DNA of 64,000 nucleotides from Rhizobium sophoriradicis (GTDB lineage: Bacteria > Pseudomonadota > Alphaproteobacteria > Rhizobiales > Rhizobiaceae): positions 62,001 to 126,000 of the forward strand of contig NZ_RQIH01000010.1 in assembly GCF_003939025.1 (NCBI RefSeq). Reading direction: 5' to 3'. The notes beneath the pieces are model-generated. The model searched no databases and was not told the origin of the DNA. It worked only from the letters and a program-made list of their open reading frames with translations. This document shows, in pieces, positions 1 through 7,822 of the stretch (position 1 is the stretch's first letter; every line of letters begins with the position of its first letter). The translations under genes were made by a program, and so were the position numbers.

Positions 1-1661
1 TCGGCCTCGATATCATCATGGCGGAGCCCTCCACTCCCGGCAACGACGCGGCAATCGCCAAGGCGGTTGGTCCCGATGTCGTGCTTGCCGGCGACGAAAC
101 GCTGATCGAGACGCCGCAGGCCTCGCAGCTGATCCGCGCCACGCCGCTGCCGGCGTTGACCGACGCAGGTGCGGTGACCGGGATTGCCTCCGTCGATCTC
201 AGCGGCGACGGCATCTTCCGCCGCATTCCCGGCTATGAGGACGGCTTTGCCGCCATGCTGGCCAAGGCCTCGGGCGCGGGGGCGGAGATCCTGCCGGCCG
301 GCCAACTGATCCAGTCCTTCGGCCCGGCCCGCAGCTACCCCACAGTCTCCTATTACCAGGCGCTCGACCCTGAGAACCTGCTGCCGCCGGGTTATTTCAA
401 GGACCGCGTCGTCCTCGTCGGGCTCAGCCTGCAGAATGCGCCTGAAATCGACAAGGGCGGCGTCGACGCCTTCGCCACGCCTTACACGGTTCACACCGGC
501 AAGCTCGTCCCCGGCGTTGAAATCCAGGCGACGATTTACGACAATATCCGCTACGGCCTGTCGATCGCGGAAGCGCGCCTGCCAACCGTCGCCGCCTGCA
601 TCCTGATCTCGGTGCTGCTTGCGGCGCTCACCGTCTGGCGCTCGACGGGATGGCTGACGATCGTCACCAGCGCTGCCGCCCTCCTCGCCTTCGTGGCCAT
701 CAGCTTCGCCGGCATCCGGCTTGGCCATGTCTTCGTTTCGCCGCTCGGGCCAACGGTCGCCTATATCGCGGTCGCCTTCGGCCAGGCCGCCTTCGACTAT
801 GCCGAGGAGCGCCGCAACAAGCGTCAGATCATCCGCGCCTTCGCCCAATATATTTCGCCCGATCTCGTCCGCCGCCTGTCGAGCGACCCGTCGCAGCTGA
901 AGCTCGGCGGCGAGCGGCGCACGCTTTCGGTGCTGTTTTCTGACGTGCGGGGCTTCACCACCATCGCCGAGACGCTGAAGGACGATCCGGAACAGCTGAC
1001 CGGCCTGATCAACCGGCTGCTGACGCCACTCTCCGACGTGGTGATGGATCACGGCGGTACGATCGACAAATATATGGGCGACTGCATCATGGCCTTCTGG
1101 AATGCACCGCTCGACGATCCCGATCATGCGTTGCACGCCGTGCGCGCCTCGCTCGCCATGCAGGCGGCGATCTCGCGGCTGAATAGCCAGCTGGAGCGGG
1201 AAGCGGCCGCAATCGGCCGCAAGCCGCACGTACTGAAGATGGGTGTCGGCATCAACACCGGCGAATGCATCGTCGGCAATATGGGCTCGACCCGCCGCTT
1301 CGATTATTCCTGCCTCGGCGACAGCGTCAATCTGGCCTCGCGCCTGGAAGGCGCCTCGAAGAATTACGGCGTGGCGCTGCTGCTCGGCGAGGAAACCGCA
1401 CGGCTGATCGCCGCCAATTACACGGTGATCGAACTCGACCGCATCATCGTCAAGGGCCGCACCGTGCCCTCGCCGATCTATACCGTCGTGCATAAGGCCG
1501 ATGCCGAAGCGCTGGTCGCGCATGAGGGTTTTATCGAGGCGAAGTATGCCGGCACGCTTGCGCCGTCCGACTCGGTCTTCGACACGCTGGCCGCTGATAT
1601 CCCCGAGCTTTCCGCCTATTACGCGATCGTGCGGGATGGACTGACAGAAGGCGGGGAATGA
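1..1661 (+). CDS. CHASE2-domain class III adenylate/guanylate cyclase, 5' end missing
   Basis: Membrane-bound nucleotide cyclase; the frame is open to the left edge (first full codon at base 3), so the N-terminus lies outside the window. Counting from the ATG at base 18, residues 1-180 fit an extracellular CHASE2 sensor, residues about 190-260 hold three hydrophobic membrane spans, and residues about 295-480 are a class III cyclase domain. Visible cyclase motifs are FSDVRGFTTI (first metal Asp), MGDCIMAFWNAP (second metal Asp) and CLGDSVNLASRLEG (base-recognition and transition-state region). The product should be cAMP or cGMP made in the cytoplasm in response to an external signal. The ligand is not predictable. 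Confidence 0.9.
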   Translation, partial: GLDIIMAEPSTPGNDAAIAKAVGPDVVLAGDETLIETPQASQLIRATPLPALTDAGAVTGIASVDLSGDGIFRRIPGYEDGFAAMLAKASGAGAEILPAGQLIQSFGPARSYPTVSYYQALDPENLLPPGYFKDRVVLVGLSLQNAPEIDKGGVDAFATPYTVHTGKLVPGVEIQATIYDNIRYGLSIAEARLPTVAACILISVLLAALTVWRSTGWLTIVTSAAALLAFVAISFAGIRLGHVFVSPLGPTVAYIAVAFGQAAFDYAEERRNKRQIIRAFAQYISPDLVRRLSSDPSQLKLGGERRTLSVLFSDVRGFTTIAETLKDDPEQLTGLINRLLTPLSDVVMDHGGTIDKYMGDCIMAFWNAPLDDPDHALHAVRASLAMQAAISRLNSQLEREAAAIGRKPHVLKMGVGINTGECIVGNMGSTRRFDYSCLGDSVNLASRLEGASKNYGVALLLGEETARLIAANYTVIELDRIIVKGRTVPSPIYTVVHKADAEALVAHEGFIEAKYAGTLAPSDSVFDTLAADIPELSAYYAIVRDGLTEGGE

Positions 1662-1711
1662 CGGCGCAGCATTTCTGGCCACATGAGTTGGGCGCGGCAC
1701 CCTCCAACGCT

Positions 1712-1852
1712 TCTCATCCTGATGAGGCGCGCAGGCCAAAGGCCGGAGCCTCGAAGGACACGCCGCAGCGCTGCTCCTTGCAGCCATCAACCGACAGCGC
1801 ACCCGCCTCGTCCTTCGAGGCCCCTGCGGGCACCTCAGGATGAGGCTCTCTT
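1712..1852. repeat. Dispersed palindromic intergenic repeat, copy A (about 140 bp)
   Basis: The element starts with CTCATCCTGATGAGGCGCGC and ends with the inverse CACCTCAGGATGAG, with internal GAGCCTCGAAGGACACGCC and CTCGTCCTTCGAGGCCCC that can pair. A near-identical copy follows at 1912-2053 and another lies at 5892-6030. Together copies A and B fill the 430 bp between the cyclase and the TetR gene; nothing else is seen there. This is a rhizobial-type dispersed element whose short reading frames are not genes. Confidence 0.85.
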
Positions 1853-1911
1853 GAGCGCTGGGGCGGCATCCGCCAACGCCCGTTGCCATCGGCGCGGCAC
1901 ACCTCCAACCT

Positions 1912-2053
1912 CCCTCATCCTGAGGCGCGCAAGGCCAAAGGCCCGGAGCCTCGAAGGACACGCCTCAACGCTGCTCCTTGCAGCCATTAACCGACAGCTC
2001 ACCCGCCTCGTCCTTCGAGGCCCCTGCGGGGCGCCTCAGGATGAGGCTCTCTT
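1912..2053. repeat. Dispersed palindromic intergenic repeat, copy B
   Basis: Second copy of the element described at 1712-1852, in the same orientation about 60 bp downstream. It has the same CTCATCCTGAGGCGCGC start, the same core CTGCTCCTTGCAGCCAT, and the same CGCCTCAGGATGAGGCTCTC end. It sits between the cyclase gene and the convergent end of the TetR gene and could act as a bidirectional terminator. Confidence 0.85.
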
Positions 2054-2091
2054 GGGCCTCGGCGCGGCATCCGATTGGGAAGAGGAGATCG

Positions 2092-2673
2092 TTATGCTGT
2101 CCGCAGCCTCGCGATCTCAGGTCCAACCACCGCGATGAACAATCCAGGATCGCTAAGAGCCCTCGCCGAAAGCATCGCCCCATGGACCGATGCCATCAGC
2201 ATCTGGGCCTGCTCTTCCGGCCGCCTGTCCAACTGGAACAGGCCCTGCTCGAAGCCGGCCTGCAACACCGAGGTCAGCCATGCCGCAAGATTTCGGAAAT
2301 GGGTGCGAACGCGTGATGCGACCTCATCGGGCAGCATCTGCATTTCGCTGGCAAGCATGGCGCAGATGCAGAAGGGCTGCGAAGCGTTCTCGATGCAGGA
2401 ACGCCAGTAGTCGATGTAGAACTGCAGCTGATCGGCAGGGCTTGCGGCCTGCTCGCGCAGCGACTGCAATCCTGCAGCCGCCTGCTTGGTGTAGCGATCC
2501 ACCAACACCGCGACCAGCTCGGCCTTCGCAGGAAAATGGTGGTGGATGCTCGCCTTGCGGATGCCGATCGCGGCCGAGATGTCGGCGTAGCTGAAGCCGT
2601 TATATCCGCCCGCCACGATGAGCGACTGGGCTACGCCGAGAATTTTATCCGAGGTGGAAGCCATTGATTTCAT
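2092..2673 (-). CDS. TetR/AcrR family transcriptional regulator
   Basis: 193-residue one-component repressor. The N-terminal 50 residues form the TetR helix-turn-helix (GGYNGFSYADISAAIGIRK then ASIHHHFPAKAELV, the typical 'YxHFxxK' ending). The remaining part is a variable ligand domain with a TetR_C-like helix bundle. An internal Met four residues in gives an equally possible start. It is divergent from the DUF308 membrane protein gene at 2817. Two copies of CCTAC-N5-GGTAGGC lie between the two genes, one just upstream of this start and one close to the target gene, so autorepression plus repression of the neighbour is the likely circuit. The inducer is unknown. Confidence 0.9.
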   Translation of the reverse strand: MKSMASTSDKILGVAQSLIVAGGYNGFSYADISAAIGIRKASIHHHFPAKAELVAVLVDRYTKQAAAGLQSLREQAASPADQLQFYIDYWRSCIENASQPFCICAMLASEMQMLPDEVASRVRTHFRNLAAWLTSVLQAGFEQGLFQLDRRPEEQAQMLMASVHGAMLSARALSDPGLFIAVVGPEIARLRTA

Positions 2674-2680
2674 GATGTCG

Positions 2681-2697
2681 CCTACCTTCTGGTAGGC
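2681..2697. promoter_or_regulatory. Putative TetR operator 1
   Basis: CCTACCTTCTGGTAGGC, an inverted repeat (CCTACC/GGTAGG around TTCT), 7 bp upstream of the TetR start codon. It shares the pattern CCTAC-N5-GGTAGGC with the site at 2776-2792, the only other copy noticed in this intergenic region. Confidence 0.65.
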
Positions 2698-2775
2698 AGA
2701 TTGTCAAGGCCGTTCGGCAATCCTTTACTCACAATGAGGTGTTCGGGCGACGCATTGACTCAGGGCTTTCATCTT

Positions 2776-2792
2776 CCTACTAGTAGGTAGGC
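2776..2792. promoter_or_regulatory. Putative TetR operator 2
   Basis: CCTACTAGTAGGTAGGC, matching CCTAC-N5-GGTAGGC of operator 1, 24 bp before the start of the DUF308 gene. It contains the perfect palindrome CCTACTAGTAGG. The position would let a bound repressor block transcription of the membrane protein gene. Confidence 0.65.
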
Positions 2793-2816
2793 TAGCAAAC
2801 CAAGAAGGACCTGCCG

Positions 2817-3374
2817 ATGCAAAACAATTCCTCTCCCCAGCCCAACTGGCTGAGATCCTATTATTTCACGCGCGCCGCATTCTCTCTGACCTGGATTGCC
2901 GCGGCCATTCTCTCGGGCGGGCAATCCGGCCCTGCCGCCTTTCTGCTGGTGATCTATCCCCTGTGGGATGCCGCCGCCAACCTGGTCGACGCCCGCGTCA
3001 ATGGCGGCCTCAAGGCCAACCCTTCGCAGGCATTGAATGTCGTCGTCAGCACCATCACCACGCTCGCCGTCGTCATCGCACTCGGCAAAAACAGCTATGC
3101 CGTTCTCGCCGTCTTCGGGGCATGGGCGATCCTTTCCGGGCTCTTGCAGCTCTCTACCGGCGTCAGGCGCTGGCGCCTCTACGGCGCCCAATGGGTGATG
3201 ATCCTCAGCGGCGCGCAATCGGCGCTCGCCGGTGCCTTCATGATCAGCCGGTCTCTCGGCACCGCTTCGCCGACGATTCTTGACATCGTTCCCTATGCAG
3301 GCTTTGGCGCGTTCTATTTCCTGCTTTCCTCGCTCTGGCTTGTCGCCGCAGCCTACCGCAAGGCACAGGCATAA
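2817..3374 (+). CDS. DUF308/HdeD-like integral membrane protein
   Basis: 185-residue, very hydrophobic protein with about six predicted membrane segments (roughly residues 17-35, 38-55, 73-92, 96-112, 125-145, 155-178) arranged as repeated hairpins, as in the HdeD/DUF308 family. The start has a good ribosome site (AAGGACC). No catalytic residues are evident. It is the divergent partner and probable target of the TetR regulator at 2092-2673, so induction by a toxic or stress compound is plausible. The molecular function is unknown; HdeD proteins are linked to acid stress in enterics, which need not apply here. Confidence 0.8.
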   Translation: MQNNSSPQPNWLRSYYFTRAAFSLTWIAAAILSGGQSGPAAFLLVIYPLWDAAANLVDARVNGGLKANPSQALNVVVSTITTLAVVIALGKNSYAVLAVFGAWAILSGLLQLSTGVRRWRLYGAQWVMILSGAQSALAGAFMISRSLGTASPTILDIVPYAGFGAFYFLLSSLWLVAAAYRKAQA

Positions 3375-3484
3375 GCGCGGCGTGCCATGACGGCGGCAAG
3401 TTCTATCTCATTTGCCGCCGCCGCAAGGACGACCATCGCGATGAACGCTTTTGTCGGTACGATCGCGAGGGTGTGGCGGCATCG

Positions 3485-4018
3485 CTAGGGGGGCAAATTC
3501 CCGATTGCATACAAGTTGGTCGGCGCACCGTGCAGCATGACCTCGCATTCGAACAGGAATCCACATTTTTCAAGGATGCGTGTCGATGCGGCGTTGACTG
3601 GGCGAACCAACCCGATCACGCGGAAAGCATTGAGATCGCCAAAGGCAAAGGCTAACGTATCCAGAACCAACTCGATGGCATATCCCTTCCCCCAGCTTTC
3701 CGGCTGCAGGTGATAGGAAAGATTGAGGCCACCGAATTCTTTCGAAACGGTCACGCCGCCGAAACCGATCAGCGCGCCATTCGCCTCGACCGCCCAACGC
3801 CCGAAGCCATGATCTTTCCAGTGCGCAATATCACGCGCGAGCCGCGCCGCACTTTCTTCCGGCGTATCCGGCCGCGGCACCGGTCGATGCGCGACCACTT
3901 CCGGTCGTAAAAAGAGTTCCGTCAGGAAATGAATATCCGCAGCCGCGGGGATTCTCAGCCGCATCCTCGCAGTGTGCCGGATTGCCTGCGGCGCGTCATT
4001 GAGCTGTTTCTCGACCAT
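3485..4018 (-). CDS. GNAT family N-acetyltransferase (RimJ/RimL type)
   Basis: 177-residue acetyl-CoA-dependent acetyltransferase. Residues about 18-170 cover the GNAT fold: an N-terminal strand of RimJ/RimL type (RLRIPAAADIHFLTELF), GFGRWAVE and IGFGGV central strands, the acetyl-CoA loop region PESWGKGYAIELV (motif A, Q/RxxGxG/A variant) and the closing NAASTRILEKCGF motif typical of RimL-like enzymes. Substrate could be a protein N-terminus or a small amine; it cannot be told from sequence. The start at 4018 has an AAGGTAG ribosome site. Confidence 0.85.
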   Translation of the reverse strand: MVEKQLNDAPQAIRHTARMRLRIPAAADIHFLTELFLRPEVVAHRPVPRPDTPEESAARLARDIAHWKDHGFGRWAVEANGALIGFGGVTVSKEFGGLNLSYHLQPESWGKGYAIELVLDTLAFAFGDLNAFRVIGLVRPVNAASTRILEKCGFLFECEVMLHGAPTNLYAIGNLPP

Positions 4019-4032
4019 CTTCTACCTTTTCA

Positions 4033-4080
4033 ACCCCGCCCCGCCGCTCAAGGCCCTTACGGAGCGCCTCGGGGTAAGGC
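4033..4080. repeat. Fragment of a palindromic intergenic repeat
   Basis: AAGGCCCTTACGGAGCGCCTC followed by GGGTAAGGCCTT resembles the inner arms of the dispersed element seen at 1712 and 1912, but is shortened and degenerate. It lies in the divergent region between the GNAT gene and the epimerase gene. Confidence 0.4.
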
Positions 4081-4192
4081 CTTTGTGTGGCGCTGCCATT
4101 CTCAGTTGGCGAGATTTCAGCGAGACGGCCATATTCTTTCACGCTATGAAGGGTCATACAGATCCCGCCCATCAGACACTAAGGCCGCTCAT

Positions 4193-5173
4193 ATGACTTT
4201 GAAAGTTCTCTTCATTGGCGGCACCGGCCAGATTTCCTACCCTTGTGTCGAACGCGCCGTCGCCGCGGGCCACCATGTCAGCGTCTTCAATCGCGGCTTG
4301 AGAGACGCCGCCCTACCCGCCGGTGTCACCTCGATCGTCGGCGAATTGGGGTCGAGCGCTTACGCCGATCTCGCCAAGGCCGGATATGACGTCGTCTGCC
4401 AGTTCATCGCCTTCACGCCCGATCAGGTCGCCCGCGACATCGAGGTCTTCTCGGGCAATTGCGGCCAGTACATCTTCATTTCCTCGGCTTCCGTCTATGA
4501 AAAGCCGCCGCGTCACTACGTGATCACAGAGGAGACGCCGGCGATCAATCCTTACTGGCCCTATAGCCAGGCCAAGATCGCCTGCGAGGAGCTGCTGAAG
4601 ACGTCCGCCAACCTCGCCTGGACGATCGTCCGCCCTAGCCACACGGTCCGCACCGGCCTGCCGATCATGATGGGCGACAGCGACATCATGGCAAGGCGCA
4701 TGCTGGACGGCGAGCCCATCATCGTGGCGGGCGACGGCCACACGCCCTGGACGCTGACCCGCTCGGTCGATTTCGCCGTGCCTTTCGTCGGCCTGTTCGG
4801 CAAGCAGGCGGCGCTGAAGGAGATTTTCCACATCACCTCCGACCGCGCGCATATCTGGGACGACATCCAGAAGACGATCGCGAGGCTGCTCGGCGTCGAG
4901 GCGAAGATCGTCCACGTGCCGACGGACACGCTTATCCGCTACAATGCGGAATGGATCGGCCCGCTGCTCGGCGACAAGGCCTGGACTGCCATCTTCGACA
5001 ATTCCAAGGTCAAACGTGTGGCGGGCGACTTCACCTGCGCCGAAAGCCTCGACGAAATCCTCGCCGACTCGATCATGCACCTGAAGCAGCGCCTGGCCAA
5101 AAGCCGGCCGCCAAGGGGTGAGCTTGATGCTCTGATCGACAGGATTTGCGCCGAGCAAGGCGCTTTAAGCTAA
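4193..5173 (+). CDS. NAD-dependent epimerase/dehydratase (extended SDR)
   Basis: 326 residues starting at MTLKVLFIGG; an open frame continues upstream but the Rossmann strand begins here, so this start is preferred. Residues 9-15 carry the GGTGQIS dinucleotide loop. ISSASVY and YSQAK supply the Ser and Tyr-x3-Lys catalytic residues of the extended short-chain dehydrogenases. Length and the C-terminal substrate-domain pattern fit nucleotide-sugar epimerases or dehydratases, but no sugar cluster surrounds it, so the substrate is open. It stands alone between a GNAT gene and a lipoprotein gene. Confidence 0.88.
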   Translation: MTLKVLFIGGTGQISYPCVERAVAAGHHVSVFNRGLRDAALPAGVTSIVGELGSSAYADLAKAGYDVVCQFIAFTPDQVARDIEVFSGNCGQYIFISSASVYEKPPRHYVITEETPAINPYWPYSQAKIACEELLKTSANLAWTIVRPSHTVRTGLPIMMGDSDIMARRMLDGEPIIVAGDGHTPWTLTRSVDFAVPFVGLFGKQAALKEIFHITSDRAHIWDDIQKTIARLLGVEAKIVHVPTDTLIRYNAEWIGPLLGDKAWTAIFDNSKVKRVAGDFTCAESLDEILADSIMHLKQRLAKSRPPRGELDALIDRICAEQGALS

Positions 5174-5257
5174 GATATTCCGCGGGCGTGAACAGATGGC
5201 GCCAACGCGCCGCGGGAGGCGCCACCGCCTCGTCTGTCGATGAGGAACGGCCCTGCT

Positions 5258-5695
5258 CTATTTCTTTCTGACATTGATATTGACCGTCACGTCCTTGATG
5301 GTCCCTTCGCCGTAGGAGACCCTCACTTTATACATATCCTTTCCGGAATATCCGCTGTTGGAAGTATAATATTCGGACACGCCAGGAGATTTCCTGGAAT
5401 TGCACCTGATCTGGGGGGCGCCTGTCGAATAATGTGAGAAAATCTTTTCGCTGACAAATTCTACCGATCCATGCGCGGGGGGCTGCACCAGCTTTATGCT
5501 CGGCATTGTCGCAGCGGTGCAGTTTGCATTCAGATTATAAGATTGGCCCATTTTTGTCCGCTCTCCACTCACGGCGCGGCTATGATCGGTGGAGACTTGA
5601 ACACCATCCTTATTGGTAACGCATCCGGACAGACCCAAAGTTACGGAAAATATAGGAATTAGAATATGGTGTGCCCTGAACAGTCGCCCCGACAT
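5258..5695 (-). CDS. Putative small lipoprotein, function unknown
   Basis: 145-residue protein from the start MSGRLFRAHH, chosen because a signal peptide follows directly; a longer open frame upstream overlaps a repeat and looks non-coding. Residues about 8-24 are hydrophobic and end in a lipobox LGLSGC, so acylation of that Cys and anchoring in a membrane are predicted. The mature part has two more Cys (NANCTAAT and QIRCNSRK) that may form a disulfide, and a beta-rich tail ending GTIKDVTVNINVRKK. AT content is higher than in the neighbours. I do not recognise the family. Confidence 0.65.
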   Translation of the reverse strand: MSGRLFRAHHILIPIFSVTLGLSGCVTNKDGVQVSTDHSRAVSGERTKMGQSYNLNANCTAATMPSIKLVQPPAHGSVEFVSEKIFSHYSTGAPQIRCNSRKSPGVSEYYTSNSGYSGKDMYKVRVSYGEGTIKDVTVNINVRKK

Positions 5696-5891
5696 TCTTC
5701 TTTCATCCTCTGTTTTAAAAATATTACAATTAACCTTATCCAACTGGCCGGTCATTGCAATGGCACGGGTCCACCTCGCGGGGCTGATCCTGCTGCAGAT
5801 GCCCTCTTTGCTCAGATGCGAGGTCTTGTCCGTGCGCCGAAGGTAAAGCGGCGTTCTCCGACACCTCTCGTCGGGCGGCATCCTCCAATGC

Positions 5892-6030
5892 TCCTTATCC
5901 TGAGGTGCGCAGGCCAAGGGCCGGAGCCTCGAAGGACACGCGCCGACGCTGCTCCTTGCATCCATTAACCGCCAGCACACCCGCCTCGCCCTTCAAGATC
6001 CGTGCGGGGCATCTCAGGATAAGGCTCTCG
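5892..6030. repeat. Dispersed palindromic intergenic repeat, copy C
   Basis: Third copy of the element at 1712-1852 and 1912-2053, slightly diverged (CTTATCCTGAGGTGCGCAGG start; CATCTCAGGATAAGGCTCTC end). It occupies most of the right part of the 394 bp between the lipoprotein gene and the nucleotidyltransferase gene. The left part holds only the lipoprotein promoter region. Confidence 0.8.
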
Positions 6031-6089
6031 TGGACGCCAGCGCCTTGGCAATGCCGGCGGACGAAAACAATGCCGCGGCTTCCCCGTAT

Positions 6090-6839
6090 CTATTCCGGCC
6101 GCCGCGCCTCCGGCGGAGCCTCCTGCCTGAAGCCGTCGAAACAGCGGCCGCCGTGCAAAGCGAGCTCGCGGTTAGCCAATGCGAGTAACCGGCTGCCGTC
6201 ACCCTGCGCCGCCAGCCTGAACGCAGCGTCGAACTCGGCTGCGACCTGCACATCGAGCCTCCTGATGAGACGCGGCGCCCATTTGCCGCGGCCGGTCCAC
6301 GCGCCGCGCCCGAGCAGGATCAGATCGGCGAGCTTCTGGTAGAGAGCCGCGGCGATGGCGGCGATTTCATCCGGCGGGCGGTCGCCGCGCAGGTCATCGG
6401 CGTAATCGGTGACCTGATAGCGCAACATGTCGTAGCTTGCGCCGGCAAGCGGTTTTGGCCCCGCTTCCAGCACACCCACCGCCTTTGCCTGGACCAGGCG
6501 CGCACGCTCGATATCCGGCCCCGCGATGCTGCCGGTTGCGACCATGTTGACCATGATGGGACAGCCGCTCTCGGCATCGGCATGGAGATAATGCGCCAGC
6601 GTCTCTTCGTCGTGGACGAAGGACTCGACAGGAAAATCCCCTTCGGTGAAGGATTCCCGCCAGGCTCTTTCCAGCGACGGAAACACCACGACTAGGTCGA
6701 TATCCGAAAATGCGGTCCCCTCGCCGCGCATGATGGAGCCGGAGACATAGGCGAAGGCCGCCCCGGCATAGCGCATGGCAAGGGCGCGACGGGCGGCAGC
6801 AAGCGCCCGCTCGGCAACTATCTGTTTCTGGATATCCAT
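6090..6839 (-). CDS. MNT/KNTase-type nucleotidyltransferase
   Basis: 249 residues. The N-terminal domain carries the nucleotidyltransferase signature GSIMRGEGTAFSDIDLVVVF (GS-x5-G...SDIDL) at about residues 34-53, which binds metal and nucleotide; the rest is a helical domain like that of aminoglycoside nucleotidyltransferases. It should transfer an NMP group to a small molecule or protein; the target is unknown, and antibiotic modification is possible but not shown. The start is placed at MDIQKQIVAE. Just upstream on the same strand are a promoter, a 23-codon leader peptide and a terminator hairpin, suggesting control by attenuation (see 6873-7035). Confidence 0.8.
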   Translation of the reverse strand: MDIQKQIVAERALAAARRALAMRYAGAAFAYVSGSIMRGEGTAFSDIDLVVVFPSLERAWRESFTEGDFPVESFVHDEETLAHYLHADAESGCPIMVNMVATGSIAGPDIERARLVQAKAVGVLEAGPKPLAGASYDMLRYQVTDYADDLRGDRPPDEIAAIAAALYQKLADLILLGRGAWTGRGKWAPRLIRRLDVQVAAEFDAAFRLAAQGDGSRLLALANRELALHGGRCFDGFRQEAPPEARRPE

Positions 6840-6872
6840 GATCTCGTCCTCGAATGCGGGAGGCGAGCGGGC

Positions 6873-6902
6873 AAACAAAAACCCGCTCGTTTCCGGCGGG
6901 TT
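6873..6902 (-). terminator. Intrinsic terminator in the nucleotidyltransferase leader
   Basis: On the minus strand AACCCGC and GCGGGTT form a 7-bp stem around CGGAAACGA, followed directly by TTTTGTTT. On the plus strand there is no U-run, so it works only toward the nucleotidyltransferase gene, whose start codon is 33 bp beyond. A terminator here makes sense only as part of an attenuator. Confidence 0.75.
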
Positions 6903-6904
6903 GG

Positions 6905-6960
6905 GCCTCGGCAGCAATGAACGGAATTCAGTCCACGCGTCCGCCACCCACCGCCGAGGC
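6905..6960 (-). ncRNA. Anti-terminator/pause hairpin arms of candidate attenuator
   Basis: On the minus strand GCCTCGGC (6953-6960) and GCCGAGGC (6905-6912) are perfect 8-bp complements. The first arm overlaps the end of the leader peptide's Thr/Ser codons, and the second abuts the terminator stem. The segment GGCGGTGGGT between them can also pair imperfectly with the terminator's ACCCGCC arm. This is the mutually exclusive hairpin layout of amino-acid-type attenuators. Confidence 0.55.
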
Positions 6961-6999
6961 GGTGGTCGTAGACGTCGAAACTGCAAACATCCTGTTCAT
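6928..6999 (-). CDS. Candidate leader peptide (23 aa), leaderless start
   Basis: A 23-codon frame starting MNRMFAV and continuing STSTTTASAVGGGRVD, then stop. Four Thr codons in a five-codon stretch with Ser/Ala recall regulatory codon runs of attenuator leaders. The ATG lies exactly where transcription should begin from the promoter at 7007-7035 (7 bp beyond the -10), so the peptide would be translated from a leaderless mRNA, as is known for the rhizobial trp leader. Too short to be scored by ordinary gene calling. Confidence 0.55.
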   Translation of the reverse strand: MNRMFAVSTSTTTASAVGGGRVD

Positions 7000-7006
7000 C
7001 GCGGCG

Positions 7007-7035
7007 AGGATATCGCCGGGCGGCAACAGCGTCAA
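7007..7035 (-). promoter_or_regulatory. Predicted sigma70-type promoter of the leader/nucleotidyltransferase unit
   Basis: On the minus strand TTGACG (7030-7035), a 17-bp spacer, and TATCCT (7007-7012). The expected start site is at about 6999, the A of the leader peptide ATG. The promoter lies in front of the divergent FAH gene, leaving about 80 bp for that gene's own promoter. Confidence 0.65.
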
Positions 7036-7114
7036 TGCGAGTACAATGCTTCCCCGCCCCGCCGTTTTCCGTCTAAGATGCGGGAAAGACTCGTTGAACA
7101 GGAAGAGCCCGCCC

Positions 7115-7810
7115 ATGTCCGATTCCGCCACCGTCATCCCGCTTCCCGCACCTGTTCTGCTGCCGGTGAACGGCAGCGACGAGCGCTTTCCGGTGCGCCG
7201 CGTCTATTGCGTCGGGCGCAATTATGCCGACCATGCGATAGAGATGGGCCATGACCCCAGCCGCGAGGCGCCCTTCTTCTTCCAGAAGAATGCCGAGAAC
7301 CTGCTGCCGCCGGGCAGCGCCTTTCCTTATCCGCCGCTGTCGAACGACGTGCATTACGAGGTCGAATGCGTGCTGGCGCTGAAATCGGGCGGCGCCAACA
7401 TTGAAGCCCGCCAAGCGCTCGACTGCATCTACGGCTATGCCGTCGGCATCGATTTCACCCGCCGAGATCTTCAGAGTGAGGCCAAGAAGCTCGGCCGCCC
7501 TTGGGAAGTGGCCAAGGCCTTCGAACATTCCGCGCCCGTCTCGGCGATCGTGCCGACCAGTCGCATCGGCCATCCCGGCGAAGGCAGGATCTGGCTGGAG
7601 CAGAACGGCAAGCGCGTCCAGGACGGCAATCTCAACCAGATGATCTGGAAGGTGCCGGAGATCATCGCCGAACTCTCGACACTCTTCGTGCTGGCGCCCG
7701 GCGATGTCATCATGACCGGCACGCCAGCCGGCGTCGGCGCAGTCGCAAAGGGCGACCGCATCACCTGCGGCATCGACGGCGTCGCAACGCTGTCGGTCGA
7801 GGTCGCCTGA
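7115..7810 (+). CDS. Fumarylacetoacetate hydrolase (FAH) family protein
   Basis: 231 residues from MSDSATVIPL (ribosome site GGAAGAG). The FAH-fold catalytic domain covers about residues 25-231: VYCVGRNYADHA at the start, the acidic metal site HYEVECVLAL, FTRRDLQ, and GDVIMTGTPAGVG near the end. Length and motifs fit the fumarylpyruvate hydrolase/FAHD1 (oxaloacetate decarboxylase or acylpyruvase) group, cytoplasmic and Mg-dependent. It is followed after 12 bp by a gamma-carbonic-anhydrase-like gene on the same strand, so the two are probably co-transcribed. Exact substrate uncertain. Confidence 0.88.
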   Translation: MSDSATVIPLPAPVLLPVNGSDERFPVRRVYCVGRNYADHAIEMGHDPSREAPFFFQKNAENLLPPGSAFPYPPLSNDVHYEVECVLALKSGGANIEARQALDCIYGYAVGIDFTRRDLQSEAKKLGRPWEVAKAFEHSAPVSAIVPTSRIGHPGEGRIWLEQNGKRVQDGNLNQMIWKVPEIIAELSTLFVLAPGDVIMTGTPAGVGAVAKGDRITCGIDGVATLSVEVA

Positions 7811-7822
7811 GAGGAGCTTTCC

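Noticed and set aside
4313..5158. 281-residue antisense frame over the epimerase
   Set aside because: The plus-strand gene has the complete SDR motifs; the antisense product has none.
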